Shown here: piece after piece, positions 10,101 through 18,800 of the stretch | Position numbering within the stretch: the stretch's first letter is position 1 | Layout: each line of letters starts with the position of its first letter | NCBI GenBank assembly: GCA_041913905.1 | Contig: JAYSEK010000025.1 | Location: forward strand, 1 to 64,000 | From: Roseateles_B sp041913905 | Lineage (GTDB): Bacteria; Pseudomonadota; Gammaproteobacteria; Burkholderiales; Burkholderiaceae_C | Direction of reading: 5' to 3' | DNA length: 64,000 nucleotides | Made by a program: the position numbers and the translations under genes | The notes under the pieces: model-generated | What the model was told of the DNA's origin: nothing | What the model saw: the letters and a program-made list of their open reading frames with translations, nothing else | Database searches by the model: none

Positions 10101-10486
10101 GAGCCCGTGATCGTCACCTGCGCCAGCTGGTTCTGCGCCTGGCCAACGGTCAGGTCGATGGTCGTGGTCTCGGCCAGGGTCAGGAACACGCCCTGGCGCT
10201 GGCTGCGGTCACTGCCCTTGGTCACGGTGACGACGTAGGGGCCACCCACGCGCAGACCGCGCGCCGAGTAGCGGCCGTCGCTGTCCGTGACCATCGTGTT
10301 CGTCGAACCCGACTCGCTGTGCACGATGACCACCGTGGCGCCGGCCACCGGCTTGCCTTCCGGGGACAGCACGCGGCCGCCTACCGCTGCCGTCGTGTTC
10401 TGGGCCAGGGCCGGGGCGGCTGCCACGATGGCAACCGCAACGCTCAGCGCCGTGCGGGAAAAGCGAGACCAATGCAAGTCGTTCAT
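7151..10486 (-). CDS. Oar-like TonB-dependent receptor with carboxypeptidase-regulatory-like domain
   Basis: An 1,111-residue outer-membrane protein. A signal peptide ends near APALAQN. It is followed by a CarboxypepD_reg-like beta-sandwich (GGRVLSPEGKPVAGATVVI, about residues 32-110), a plug domain with QFSMQRNLQDYARLDPR and NRYNSITIDGVSISD, and a long 22-strand barrel. The C-terminus ends in aromatic Phe (LTARYEF), the usual BAM recognition signal. The overall plan matches Oar receptors, some of which import or export proteins or peptides. A canonical TonB box is not obvious. Transcribed alone from an upstream region of ~600 bp. Substrate unknown. Confidence 0.9.
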   Translation of the reverse strand: MNDLHWSRFSRTALSVAVAIVAAAPALAQNTTAAVGGRVLSPEGKPVAGATVVIVHSESGSTNTMVTDSDGRYSARGLRVGGPYVVTVTKGSDRSQRQGVFLTLAETTTIDLTVGQAQNQLAQVTITGSSTKINSATMGSGTNLTGQDLATQFSMQRNLQDYARLDPRIAQTNKENGEISAAGQNNRYNSITIDGVSISDTFGLEANNLPTMKQPVSMDAIDSVQINLSNYDVTQKGYTGANVNAVTKSGTNTFKGTATYAYRDQDLTGRRWNRPPTDTFTRLTPFKERLYGFTLGGPIIKDKLFFFTAYEEQHNTIPSPPFGPAGSTNATAVNITQAQIAEVQKIMQDVYKVDAGSLSNTSGFELSVKDVLLKLDWNISEKHRANVRYTKTEQNEPTLTGFGTNQLSLSSYWYRERKTIETVVAQVFSDWTEDFSTELKISNRDYEKATLSDTNLPSIGVVWTNGGSRTLNLGTERSRHTNNLKTKTLDGYFAGNLFVGDHEIKGGADLSRNEIFNVFLQDTRGNYTFSGSGAPGTATDPVTMLRNGIPTAYSVQLPFPGKKLEDSVANWTLTNVGFFLQDTWKVNKKLNITAGVRVDAVKTDDHPVANADAAKPLVPGNAATNTRQTGGFGMDNTVNVDGQKLVQPRVGFNYQLDAVDQRKSQIRGGVGLFQGAAANVWLTNPYQNVGATAVFNCGGSNAPCPKDLRFSPDGDHQPALTGTPQANVDFVEKGLSQPSVWKMNLAWDGQLPWFGLEAGVEWLHTKVKQGLYYQHLNLGTVTAYAPDGREMYYNAAGRSEACWNAGTDSFNSACGLRSKALSNAAFNNVLLAASTNKGDGDTLTFQLSQRVNSNLRWSLAYTRTAATEVSPLASSVSSSSWNNRANFNPNENVAANSQYLIRDRISAAVNFSKAFIDNYKTTLGVFYEGRAGKPYSWVYRNDMNGDGRARNDLMYIPKAPGSGEVLFRLPGQTVAASGAAAEAAFWDVVNGDKALRNAKGGVVGRNSAFAPWVNNFDLRLSQEVRGFTRGGKGVITLDIMNVGNLLNRRWGQISEAAFPSTRSFVNFAGITPDGKMVYAVSTPDPLVAPTDSAGRTRLAQWGMNLTARYEF

Positions 10487-11091
10487 GCCGACAACTCCTC
10501 AACGAAGAATGAAAAAACCGATTACCCGCCCACGCCCCTCAGGCCAGACAAGTCATGCGCACACAACAGAAATCCGAAATCAACGAAGCGCAAACGTTTT
10601 ACTTCTCGAACTTGCGGGAAGCCAAACGTTTTCGCTCACAGGACTCAGCACGAAAAAGCACATGCGGGAGCCACTCCAACAGCAGGTCGGCCCACGGACG
10701 GGCCGCCTGAGTCCGAACCAAGAAATCCGGCTTGCCTGCGAGGACTGCCCCATGACGGCGCAACATCGCCTGGCGTTCACCAGGCACCGACGGCCAGTGT
10801 GCCGCCGTCATATGCCAGGGAAATGACAGCGACTGAACGGAGCATCCCACGCTGATGAACTGGGTCGAATTTTGGCAGCAGGACCTGCGAGACCCCCTAG
10901 TAGAAGCCCCCAAAAGATCGTGAGTGTCACAAAGTGTGGCGACGACGCCGCATCTGCCGGCGGTCGCCGGGCCTCGGCCCCGGACAAACCCGCAGCCGGC
11001 GCAGGCCCCGCAGGCCAGGGGCGGCCGGCCCTTGCAGCGACGCATCGCATCCCCATCTGCAGACTTCCTCGCCATTTCCGCCGACACCACC
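10487..11091. other. Long intergenic region between receptor and mtfA
   Basis: About 600 bp separating the divergent TonB receptor and mtfA genes. It must hold the receptor promoter. The stretch 10500-10650 is noticeably less GC-rich than its surroundings. Reading frames here are open mainly because of GC bias; the best small one (10599-10811, minus) has no ribosome-binding site. No RNA gene, repeat or insertion sequence was recognised. Confidence 0.5.
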
Positions 11092-11932
11092 ATGCCGCTG
11101 CTGCTCCTTGGCCTCCTGGGCCTGCTCGCCCTGGGCCTGCTCCTGCTCCCGCTCTGGTGGCGGGGTCGACGGCGCCAGCGGTCGATGCAGGCCCCGTTTC
11201 CCGCGGCCTGGCGCAGCCTGCTGCGCCGCGAATGGCCTTTGTACCGTCGCCTGACACCGCCGCAGCAGCGCCGTCTGCAGCAACTGGTCCAGGTGTTCCT
11301 GGCCGAAAAGCCCTTCATCGGATGCGCGGGCCTCAAGGTCAGCACGGCCATGAAGGTGCTGGTCGCCGCCCAGGCCTGCCTGCCTGCCCTTGCTGGGTCA
11401 CGCGCGGGGTGTCTATCCGCAGCTGAACCAGGTCCTGCTCTACCCGGCCGCCTTTGCCGTTGAGCGGGTCCACGATCTGGGCGCCGGCGTGCAAATGGAG
11501 CAGCGCCAATGGCTCAGCGGCGAATCGTGGCAGCAGGGACAGGTGATCCTGTCCTGGCAGGACGTGCTGGCAGGCGCCCGCAATGCCGAGGACGGCCGCA
11601 ACGTGGTGATCCATGAGTTCGCCCACCAGCTGGATCAGGCCAACGGGCGCGCCAACGGAGCGCCGGCGCTGGGCAGCCGCGAGGCGCACGCGCACTGGGC
11701 CGAGGTCATGCAGCGGGAATACCAGGCCCTGCAACAGGCGCTGGCGCGCGGCGAGTCCACGCTGCTGGATCCCTATGCGGCGACCGACGCAGCCGAGTTC
11801 TTCGCCGTGGCCAGCGAGAGCTTCTTCGAGCAGGGCGAGCTCATGGCCCAATTGCATCCACGGCTGTACGGGCTGCTGGCGGACTACTACGGGCTGCAGA
11901 CCCGGCATTGGCAGACGGGCGCACTCACCTAG
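11092..11932 (+). pseudogene. mtfA: mtfA, M90-family zinc peptidase, frameshifted
   Basis: Encodes MtfA, a zinc metallopeptidase that in Escherichia coli interacts with the glucose repressor Mlc. The first part starts at ATG 11092 with a hydrophobic Leu-rich N-terminal segment, then RREWPLYRRLTPPQQRRL and VFLAEKPFIGCAGL, typical of the family. The second part, in another frame, runs from GHARGVYPQLNQVLLYP to the end at 11932 and contains the zinc motif VIHEFAHQLDQANG and FFAVASESFFEQ. The two halves join at about 11374-11390. There three GCCT units stand in a row, and deleting one unit restores the family-like join QACLPLLGH. Without correction neither half would have activity. It may be a true null allele, phase variation or a sequencing error. 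Confidence 0.85.
11374..11385 (+). repeat. Tetranucleotide (GCCT)3 at the mtfA frameshift
   Basis: Three perfect GCCT units followed by GCCC. Loss of one unit, or of a single C, would rejoin the two mtfA frames. A two-unit allele gives the family-like residues QACLPLL. Confidence 0.8.
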
Positions 11933-11965
11933 GAACCGCTTGCGCCATGTCGGCTGGCAGGGTTT

Positions 11966-12574
11966 TCAGAATCCCAGCGACGCCAGCAAGTCGTCCACAT
12001 CGCCCTGCTTCAGTGCCTTGTCCGGGGTCTGCACCCCTTCGAGCGCGGCTACCGTGCCGGCCAGTCCGGCCTCCTCGGCCGTCGCCGGTGGCTCAGAGCT
12101 GGCCAGCAGTTGCTGCAGCGGGTTCTCCACCCGGACCAGCATGCCGATGACCTTGTTGATCACCTGGCCCGACAAGTCCTGATAGCCCTGGGCCAGCATC
12201 AACTCGGTGTGCAGGAGCTGCGCCCGCTCGGCAAAGCCGCCGGCCTGGCGCGCATAGCCGGCGCACAGGCGCATCATGGCCCGGGCACGTGCCACGCTCA
12301 TGTCGTCCGAGGATGCCAGGCGCTCCAGCGCCTCGGCCAGCTCCTGGCCCTTGCTGCCCACCTCGCCCGCGTCGTCCTGGGCTTTTTCGACCAGGGTCAG
12401 CACGGTGGTGGCGGCCTGCTCGGTCATTTGCTGCACATAGCGCAGGCGCTCGCAGGCGTCTGGCAGTTCCTCGACGACTTTATGCAGCACCCGCAGCGCC
12501 TCGGCGCTCAAGTCGCTGTGCAGGGAGGTGGCGGCAGGGGATGCCGGGCGACGCTGCGCTGTTGACGTGGTCAT
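11966..12574 (-). CDS. cheZ: Protein phosphatase CheZ
   Basis: A 202-residue chemotaxis phosphatase that dephosphorylates CheY-P. The long helical hairpin core contains the catalytic region ELMLAQGYQDLSGQVINKV, with the QDLxGQ motif carrying the catalytic Gln. The C-terminal tail GDVDDLLASLGF is the CheY-binding peptide of CheZ. The start ATG at 12574 gives MTTSTAQRRPASP, of normal family length. It lies apart from any che or flagellar genes in this window and is divergent from an EAL-domain gene, 183 bp away. Confidence 0.92.
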   Translation of the reverse strand: MTTSTAQRRPASPAATSLHSDLSAEALRVLHKVVEELPDACERLRYVQQMTEQAATTVLTLVEKAQDDAGEVGSKGQELAEALERLASSDDMSVARARAMMRLCAGYARQAGGFAERAQLLHTELMLAQGYQDLSGQVINKVIGMLVRVENPLQQLLASSEPPATAEEAGLAGTVAALEGVQTPDKALKQGDVDDLLASLGF

Positions 12575-12757
12575 ATGGACACTGCCCCCTGGGTGGCAGG
12601 GCAAGCCCGGATGCCTGCCGCGTCTGGCGATCGTAGTCCCGTGCCAGCGCAAACCCTGTCCATGAAACAGGGCAAGTGCACGACAAATCACACACCTGGC
12701 CCTTGCGTCGCAGGTGATACTGCGAGCACACCGTCCCCGCGCGGGCCAGCAGTTGTC

Positions 12758-14470
12758 ATGAACCCTCCCCCTATCGCCCCCGAGCGCCACCCGCGCGATG
12801 CCGGGGCCCTGGATCACGCCCTGAGCGAGTTGCAGGGCCTGGCGCTGGCCTTGGTGGATGAGCAGGGTCGCATCACCCAGGCCAACGCCGGCTTCGGCGC
12901 GCTCACGGGCCTGCGCCCCGGCCAGTTGCGCGGCTGCCCGGTCAGCAGCCTGCGCTCCCTGCCGCCGGCCCTGCTGGACCAGGTCGCCCGCGCCGCCGGC
13001 CAGCCCGACCCGCTGTGGCAGGACGAGCTGCGCTGCCCGACACCGGACGGCGAGCACCTCTATCTCTGGCAGATCCAGCGCCTGCACAGCGCCGGGCCGG
13101 CCCGGCGCCAGTTGGTGCTGTGCGGCACCGACCTCGGCCCCGATGCCGGCGGCAGCACGGGCAGCGAGAACCAGGTACTGCAGAACGAGGTGCTGCACAC
13201 CCTGGTCTATGAGGATGAACTCACCGGCCTGATGAGCCGCTATGCGCTGCGAGAGCGCCTGCTGGGTCTGATCGAGGGCGGCGAGGAGTTCGGACTCCTG
13301 GCCATCAAGCCGCGGGACTTCAGCCTGCTGCGCGACAACTTCGGCCCCGATGGCGCCGACGAGGTGCTGGTCGCCGCCGCCAGCGCGCTCAAGACCCTGC
13401 TGCCCGCGCCAGCCGTGGTGGCGCGCTCCCTCGGCGTGGAGTTCATCGTGCTGATGCCCGGCCCTGGCGGCATCGAAGAGATGCAGCGCCTGGGCCGCAT
13501 GGTGCTGCAGCGCTTCAGCCAGCCGCTGAGCCTCAAGCGCACAGAACTGGTGGTGCCCGTCAGCATCGGCATCGCCTGCCATCCCCTGCATGGCGCCGAG
13601 CTGGAGGAGCTGCTTCGCAATGCCGACACCGCGCTGCACAGCGCCCAGGAGGACGGTGGCCGCACCCAACGCGTGTATGACCCTCGCATGCAGCAGCGCG
13701 CCCGCGAGCGCCTCTGGCTGGACCACCATCTGCGCAAGGCGCTGGAGTTGCAGCAGCTGGAGCTGCACTACCAGCCCAAGCTCGACCTGCGCAGCGGCCA
13801 GTGCCTGGGCGTCGAGGCGCTGTTGCGCTGGCGGCATCCCAAGCGCGGGCTGATCCGCCCGGACCTCTTCATCGCCCGCGCCGAGGACAACGGCCAGATC
13901 GCCGCCATCGGCCGCTGGGTCATCGTCAGCGCAGCCTCGCAAGCGGCGCAATGGCGCGCACAGGGCCTGCCCACGCGCATCGCCGTCAACATCAGCGCGC
14001 GCCAGTTCCAGGATCCGGACCTGCTGCGCTGGCTCTCTGAGTGCCAGCGCGCCGCCCACGGTCTGCTGGACGTGGAGCTGACCGAGAGCAGCGTCATCGG
14101 CGATCCACAGCGCACGGCAGCCTTCATGCATGAATGCCGGGCCCTGGGCTTCAAGGTGTTCCTGGACGATTTCGGCACCGGCTTTTCTTCGCTGGCCATG
14201 CTGGCGCGCCTGCCCATCGACGTGATCAAGCTGGACCGCTCCTTCCTCAAGTCGGGCCCCGAACAGGAGCGCAGCGAGGCGCTGATGAAGTCCGTGGTGA
14301 GCGTGGCCCGCGAGCTTCGGCTCAGCATCGTGGCCGAAGGCGTGGAGACCATCGCGCAAGAGGCCTTCCTGCGCGATATCGGCGTGCAGGCCGCCCAGGG
14401 CTGGCTCTACGCCGTCGCGATGCCCGCGGCGGACTACCCGGGCTGGCTGCTGGTCCGCCAGCAGCGCTGA
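12758..14470 (+). CDS. PAS, degenerate GGDEF and EAL domain protein (likely c-di-GMP phosphodiesterase)
   Basis: A 570-residue c-di-GMP protein. Residues ~15-130 form a PAS-like sensor (LVDEQGRITQANAGFGALTG). The GGDEF domain that follows has lost its active site: the signature position reads SLGVEF, and the metal-binding region is altered, so cyclase activity is unlikely. The EAL domain appears complete: VEALLRWRHP, NISARQF, ELTESS, DDFGTGFSS, KLDRSFL and AEGVET. The predicted net activity is therefore c-di-GMP hydrolysis, possibly gated by PAS or by GTP binding to the degenerate GGDEF. Start ATG 12758 was chosen because the coding character begins there. It is divergent from cheZ. Confidence 0.9.
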   Translation: MNPPPIAPERHPRDAGALDHALSELQGLALALVDEQGRITQANAGFGALTGLRPGQLRGCPVSSLRSLPPALLDQVARAAGQPDPLWQDELRCPTPDGEHLYLWQIQRLHSAGPARRQLVLCGTDLGPDAGGSTGSENQVLQNEVLHTLVYEDELTGLMSRYALRERLLGLIEGGEEFGLLAIKPRDFSLLRDNFGPDGADEVLVAAASALKTLLPAPAVVARSLGVEFIVLMPGPGGIEEMQRLGRMVLQRFSQPLSLKRTELVVPVSIGIACHPLHGAELEELLRNADTALHSAQEDGGRTQRVYDPRMQQRARERLWLDHHLRKALELQQLELHYQPKLDLRSGQCLGVEALLRWRHPKRGLIRPDLFIARAEDNGQIAAIGRWVIVSAASQAAQWRAQGLPTRIAVNISARQFQDPDLLRWLSECQRAAHGLLDVELTESSVIGDPQRTAAFMHECRALGFKVFLDDFGTGFSSLAMLARLPIDVIKLDRSFLKSGPEQERSEALMKSVVSVARELRLSIVAEGVETIAQEAFLRDIGVQAAQGWLYAVAMPAADYPGWLLVRQQR

Positions 14471-14482
14471 ACGCCCATCGCC

Positions 14483-15160
14483 TCAGCCCCAGAGGTCCAA
14501 TGGCGGCTCATGGGCCAGGGCCTTGAGCAGGTCGCTGCGGGACACGAAGCCCTGCACCCGCCCCGCCTCATCCAGCACCGGCAGCCCCGGCAGGCGCAGA
14601 TCCAGCAGCAGACGGGCCAGCTGACGCAGCGGTGTCTGCGGCTTGGCGCAGGGCACGGGCGTCAGCATGTGCTGCCGCACCGGCTCGGCCAGCAAGTGCC
14701 GCCAATGCCAGGGGTCGGGCAGATCCGCCGATCCCAGCAAGGATGGCGGCAGAAGCTCCCCGCGCAGGAGCAGCCCCACGGGATGCCCATCCGCCGCCAG
14801 CACCGGCGCCTGGCTCAGGCCGTGCTGCTGAAGGGCCTGCCAGGCGGCGTCTATCGTCATGTCCATGCCCAGGCAGAAGGCCGGGCTGCTCATGACTGAC
14901 TGCACGCGGGCCAGGGGCTGTTCGCGGCTCGGCGTCTCCTCGTACCGGGCCAGGGCCTGGCGGACGCCGGCCGGCAGCGCCTCGGCCTGCGCATCCGCCC
15001 CCGCCTGCAGGCCCTCCAGGCGCGGCCCGGCCACCTCCGCACCGCGCCCAACGGCAGCAGCGGCTCGCACGCGCGCCAGCGCCTGCACCGCTTCGCTGCG
15101 GGCCAACTGCTCGACGTCCCCGCTGATGACCCGCCCCGTCAGACCATAGACCGTGAACAT
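14483..15160 (-). CDS. CBS-domain protein
   Basis: A 225-residue cytosolic protein whose C-terminal half carries two CBS motifs (a Bateman module). The first spans VMSSPAFCLGMDMTIDAAW to PVLAADGHPVGLLLRGEL. The second spans HMLTPVPCAKPQTPLRQLA to PVLDEAGRVQGFVSRSDLL. CBS pairs usually bind adenine nucleotides. The first ~95 residues (MFTVYGLTGRVISGD...) are unlike other domains I recognise. ATG 15160 has a good upstream GGAGGCG site. It converges with the EAL gene, whose stop is 12 bp away. No specific pathway is indicated. Confidence 0.85.
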   Translation of the reverse strand: MFTVYGLTGRVISGDVEQLARSEAVQALARVRAAAAVGRGAEVAGPRLEGLQAGADAQAEALPAGVRQALARYEETPSREQPLARVQSVMSSPAFCLGMDMTIDAAWQALQQHGLSQAPVLAADGHPVGLLLRGELLPPSLLGSADLPDPWHWRHLLAEPVRQHMLTPVPCAKPQTPLRQLARLLLDLRLPGLPVLDEAGRVQGFVSRSDLLKALAHEPPLDLWG

Positions 15161-15292
15161 GAAGCGCCTCCAAGCTCTGCCGCCCTGTCGGCAGCGGCCA
15201 TTGGACATTCTCCTGGCAAGCCTGCAAGGCGAATTGGCGCAGACCCTGGTGCGCGCCCTGCCCCTGCGCAAGGGCCCCTGAGCCGCGCTGGC

Positions 15293-15763
15293 TCAAGGCA
15301 CCGGCAGCGCCGTCTCGTACTTCACCTCGCGCAGCACCACATTGCTGCGCACGCTGGCCACGCCCGGCACCTTGAAGACCTTGCTCTGCAGGAACTGGTC
15401 ATACGCCTTCATGTCGGCGACGACCACCTTGATCACGTAGTCGGCCTCGCCGGTGATGCCGTGGCATTCGATGATCTCGCGGCTGGCCTGCACCAGCTGC
15501 TCGAACTGTTCCACCGCGCCTTCGCTGTGCCGCACCAGGCTGACGTTGGCCAGCACGCAGATGGACAGGCCCAGCTTCTCCCGGTCCACCAGGGCCACGT
15601 GGCGGCGTATCACGCCGCTGTCCTCCAGCTCCTTGACGCGGCGCCAGACCGGCGTCGCCGACAAACCCACGCGCTCGGCCAGGGCCTGCGTGGAAAGCCG
15701 CGAGTCCGCTTGCAGCGCCTCCAGGATCTGTCGCGTGGCGCGATCAAAACGTTCTGACTCCAT
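15293..15763 (-). CDS. Lrp/AsnC-family transcriptional regulator
   Basis: A 156-residue feast/famine regulator. The N-terminal helix-turn-helix (LSTQALAERVGLSATPVWRR) is followed by the C-terminal RAM/AsnC effector domain (CHGITGEADYVIKVVV). The gene is divergent from the large indolepyruvate oxidoreductase-type gene with 131 bp between the starts. It is therefore the likely local regulator, presumably responding to an aromatic or branched-chain amino acid. The family context is strong; the ligand is inference. Confidence 0.93.
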   Translation of the reverse strand: MESERFDRATRQILEALQADSRLSTQALAERVGLSATPVWRRVKELEDSGVIRRHVALVDREKLGLSICVLANVSLVRHSEGAVEQFEQLVQASREIIECHGITGEADYVIKVVVADMKAYDQFLQSKVFKVPGVASVRSNVVLREVKYETALPVP

Positions 15764-15776
15764 ATCCAGCCTCCTT

Positions 15777-15791
15777 GAGAGAAATTATCTC
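15777..15791. promoter_or_regulatory. Candidate Lrp-type operator
   Basis: AT-rich imperfect palindrome (GAGA-AATTA-TCTC core) lying 14 bp upstream of the lrp start in an otherwise GC-rich window. Position and symmetry suit autoregulation and control of the divergent gene, but the match is by eye only. Confidence 0.4.
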
Positions 15792-15894
15792 ATCCCGTCG
15801 CTTGACATGGGGAATTGAAGAAACAAACACTGGGCAGGCTCGCCAAAAATCTCGCGCAGTTTTCCCCACAAGAATTCGCGCCAGGAGACCGCCC

Positions 15895-18800
15895 ATGTCC
15901 GAAGCCCGCACTCACGCCACGAGCCCCGCCACGAGCCCCGCCACGAGCCCCGCCACGAGCCCCACCGTGAGCCCTGCCGAACCCGCCGGGCCAGCGTTGA
16001 AGCCCTACAAGCTCTCGGACAACCTCAGCGCCAGCAGCGGCCAGGTCTTCCTGACCGGCACCCAGGCGCTGGTGCGCCTGCTGCTGGCCCAGAAGGCACT
16101 GGACGAGCGCAACGGCCTGAAGACCGCCGGCTTCGTCTCCGGCTACCGCGGCTCGCCGCTGGGCATGGTCGACCAGCAGCTCTGGAAGGCGAAGAAGTTC
16201 CTCGACGCCGCGCAGGTCAACTTCCTGCCCGCCATCAATGAAGACCTGGCCGCCACCGCCTGCCTGGGCGTGCAGCGCGTGGCGCTGGACCCCAAGCGCA
16301 CGGTCGACGGCGTCTTCGCCATGTGGTACGGCAAGGGCCCCGGCGTGGACCGCTCGGGCGATGCGCTCAAGCACGGCAATGTCTACGGCACCTCCACGCA
16401 GGGCGGCGTGCTGGTGGTCTGTGGCGACGACCACGGCTGTGTTTCCTCCTCCACGCCGCATCAGAGCGACCTGGCCCTGCAGGCCTGGAGCATGCCCATC
16501 GTGCATCCGGCCAATGTGGCCGAGTACCTGGAGTTCGGGCTCTACGGCTGGGCGCTGTCGCGCTTCTCGGGCGCCTGGGTGGGCTTCAAGGCGATCTCCG
16601 AGGTGGTCGAGTCCGGCATGACCGTGGACCTGGACCGCGTGCCGCTGGACTTCGAGTATCCGGTCGATTACGTGGCGCCCAGCGGCGGCGCGCAGGGCCG
16701 CTCCCAAGCAACGCCGCACCCCCGCGGGGGGTGGCCGTTGTGGACAACGGCCGGGGGCGAACAGGTCAATCTCCACATCCGCCAGGTCGACCTGCCTTCG
16801 CTGGACCTCGAATCGCGCCTGGCGCACAAGCTGGACGCCGTGCTGGCATTTGCCAAGCTCAACAGCATCGACAAGCACATCGTCGTGAGCCCGCGCGCCA
16901 CGCTGGGCATCGTGACCGTGGGCAAGGCGCACTACGACTTCATGGAGGTGCTGCGCCGCCTGGACCTGGACCCCAACGCCCTGGCCGCGGCCGGCGTGCG
17001 CGTCTACAAGGTCGGCCTCGTGTTCCCGCTGGAGCCCACCCGCATGCGCGAGTTCGCGCAGGGCCTGACCGACATGCTGGTGATCGAGGAGAAGGCCCCG
17101 GTGGTCGAGCGCCAGATCAAGGAGCTGCTCTACCACCTGCCCGACGCGCAGCGCCCGCATGTGATCGGCAAGACCAACGAGCACGGCAGCCCGGTGCTGT
17201 CCGCCCTGGGCGAACTGCGCCCCTCGCGCATCATGGCCACGGTGGCCGACTGGCTGGCCCGCCTCAACCCGGCGCTGGACCGCCGCCATCTGGTGGTGGA
17301 CTTCCTCACCCCCTGCCTGCTCTCCAACGAGGCCGACGGCGTGCGCCGCCAGCCCTACTTCTGCTCGGGCTGCCCGCACAACACGTCCACCAAGCTGCCC
17401 GAGGGCTCGCGCGCGCTGGCCGGCATCGGCTGCCACTTCATGGCCAGCTGGATGGAGCGCGGCACCTCGGGCCTGATCCAGATGGGCGCCGAAGGCGTGG
17501 ACTGGGCGGCGCACAGCCGCTTCACCACCGAGAAGCACGTGTTCCAGAACCTGGGCGACGGCACCTACTACCACTCCGGCTATCTCGCCATCCGCCAGGC
17601 CATCGCAGCCCGCGCGAACATCACCTACAAGATCCTCTACAACGATGCCGTCGCCATGACCGGCGGCCAGCCGGTGGACGGCTCCACCAGCGTGCCCCAG
17701 ATCGCACGCCAAGTGGAGGCCGAAGGCGTGAAGCGTCTGGCCGTGGTGTCCGACGAGCCCGAGAAGTACCAGGGCCACGAGGGCCAGTTCCCACCCAAGA
17801 CCACCTTCCATCACCGTTCGGAACTCGACGCCGTGCAGCGCGAGCTGCGCGAGATCGAGGGCGTGACGGTGCTGATCTACGACCAGACCTGCGCCGCCGA
17901 AAAGCGCCGCCGGCGCAAGAAGGGCGAGTTCTACGACCCGCCCAAGCGCATCTTCATCAACGAGGCCGTCTGCGAAGGCTGCGGCGACTGCGGCCAGGCC
18001 AGCAACTGCCTCTCCGTCGTGCCCGTCGAGACCGACTGGGGCCGCAAGCGCGCGATCGAGCAGAGCAGCTGCAACAAGGACTTCAGCTGCGTCAACGGCT
18101 TCTGCCCCAGCTTCGTCTCGGTGCACGGCGCCCAGCTGAAGAAGAAGGTGGGCTCGGGCTTTACCGCGGCCGACCTGGCCCGCGAGATCGCCGCCATCCA
18201 GCCGCCCGCCGCCTGGCGCTGGACCGGACCCTTCGACATGCTGGTGACCGGCGTGGGCGGCACCGGCGTGGTGACAGTCGGCGCGCTGGTCTCGATGGCC
18301 GCGCACCTAGAAGGCAAGCAGGCCTCGGTGCTCGATTTCATGGGCTTTGCGCAGAAGGGCGGCTCGGTGCTGTCCTTCGTGCGCGTGGCGCCGACGCAGG
18401 ATCTGCTCAACCAGGTCCGCATCGACACCCAGCAGGCCGACGTGCTGCTGGCCTGCGACATGGTGGTGGGCGCCTCGCCCGACGCGCTGGGCACCGTCAA
18501 ACCCGGCCGCACCGTGATCCTGGCCAACACCCATGAGCTGCCCACCGCCGCCTTCGTGCGCAACCCCGACGCCAGCCTGCAGGCGCCGGGCCTGCTGGCC
18601 AAGATGCAGCATGCCGTGGGTGGCTCACACGACTTGCTGGACACCATCGACGCCCAGGCCATCGCCCAGGAGCTGATGGGCGACACCATGCCCAGCAACA
18701 TCATCATGCTGGGCGCCTGCTGGCAGCGCGGCCTGGTGCCGGTGAGCTTCGCGGCGCTGATGCGCGCCATCGAGCTCAACGGCGTGGCGGTGGACGGCAA

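Noticed and set aside
10599..10811. 70-codon minus-strand frame in the receptor-mtfA gap (starts MTAAHWPSVPGE)
   Set aside because: The composition is mildly protein-like (DLLLEWLPHVLF), but there is no ribosome-binding site and no recognisable family, so it was not listed as a gene.
15916..15963. Possible CRISPR-like array
   Set aside because: Units are 12 bp with no spacers and lie in a coding frame; it is a simple tandem repeat.
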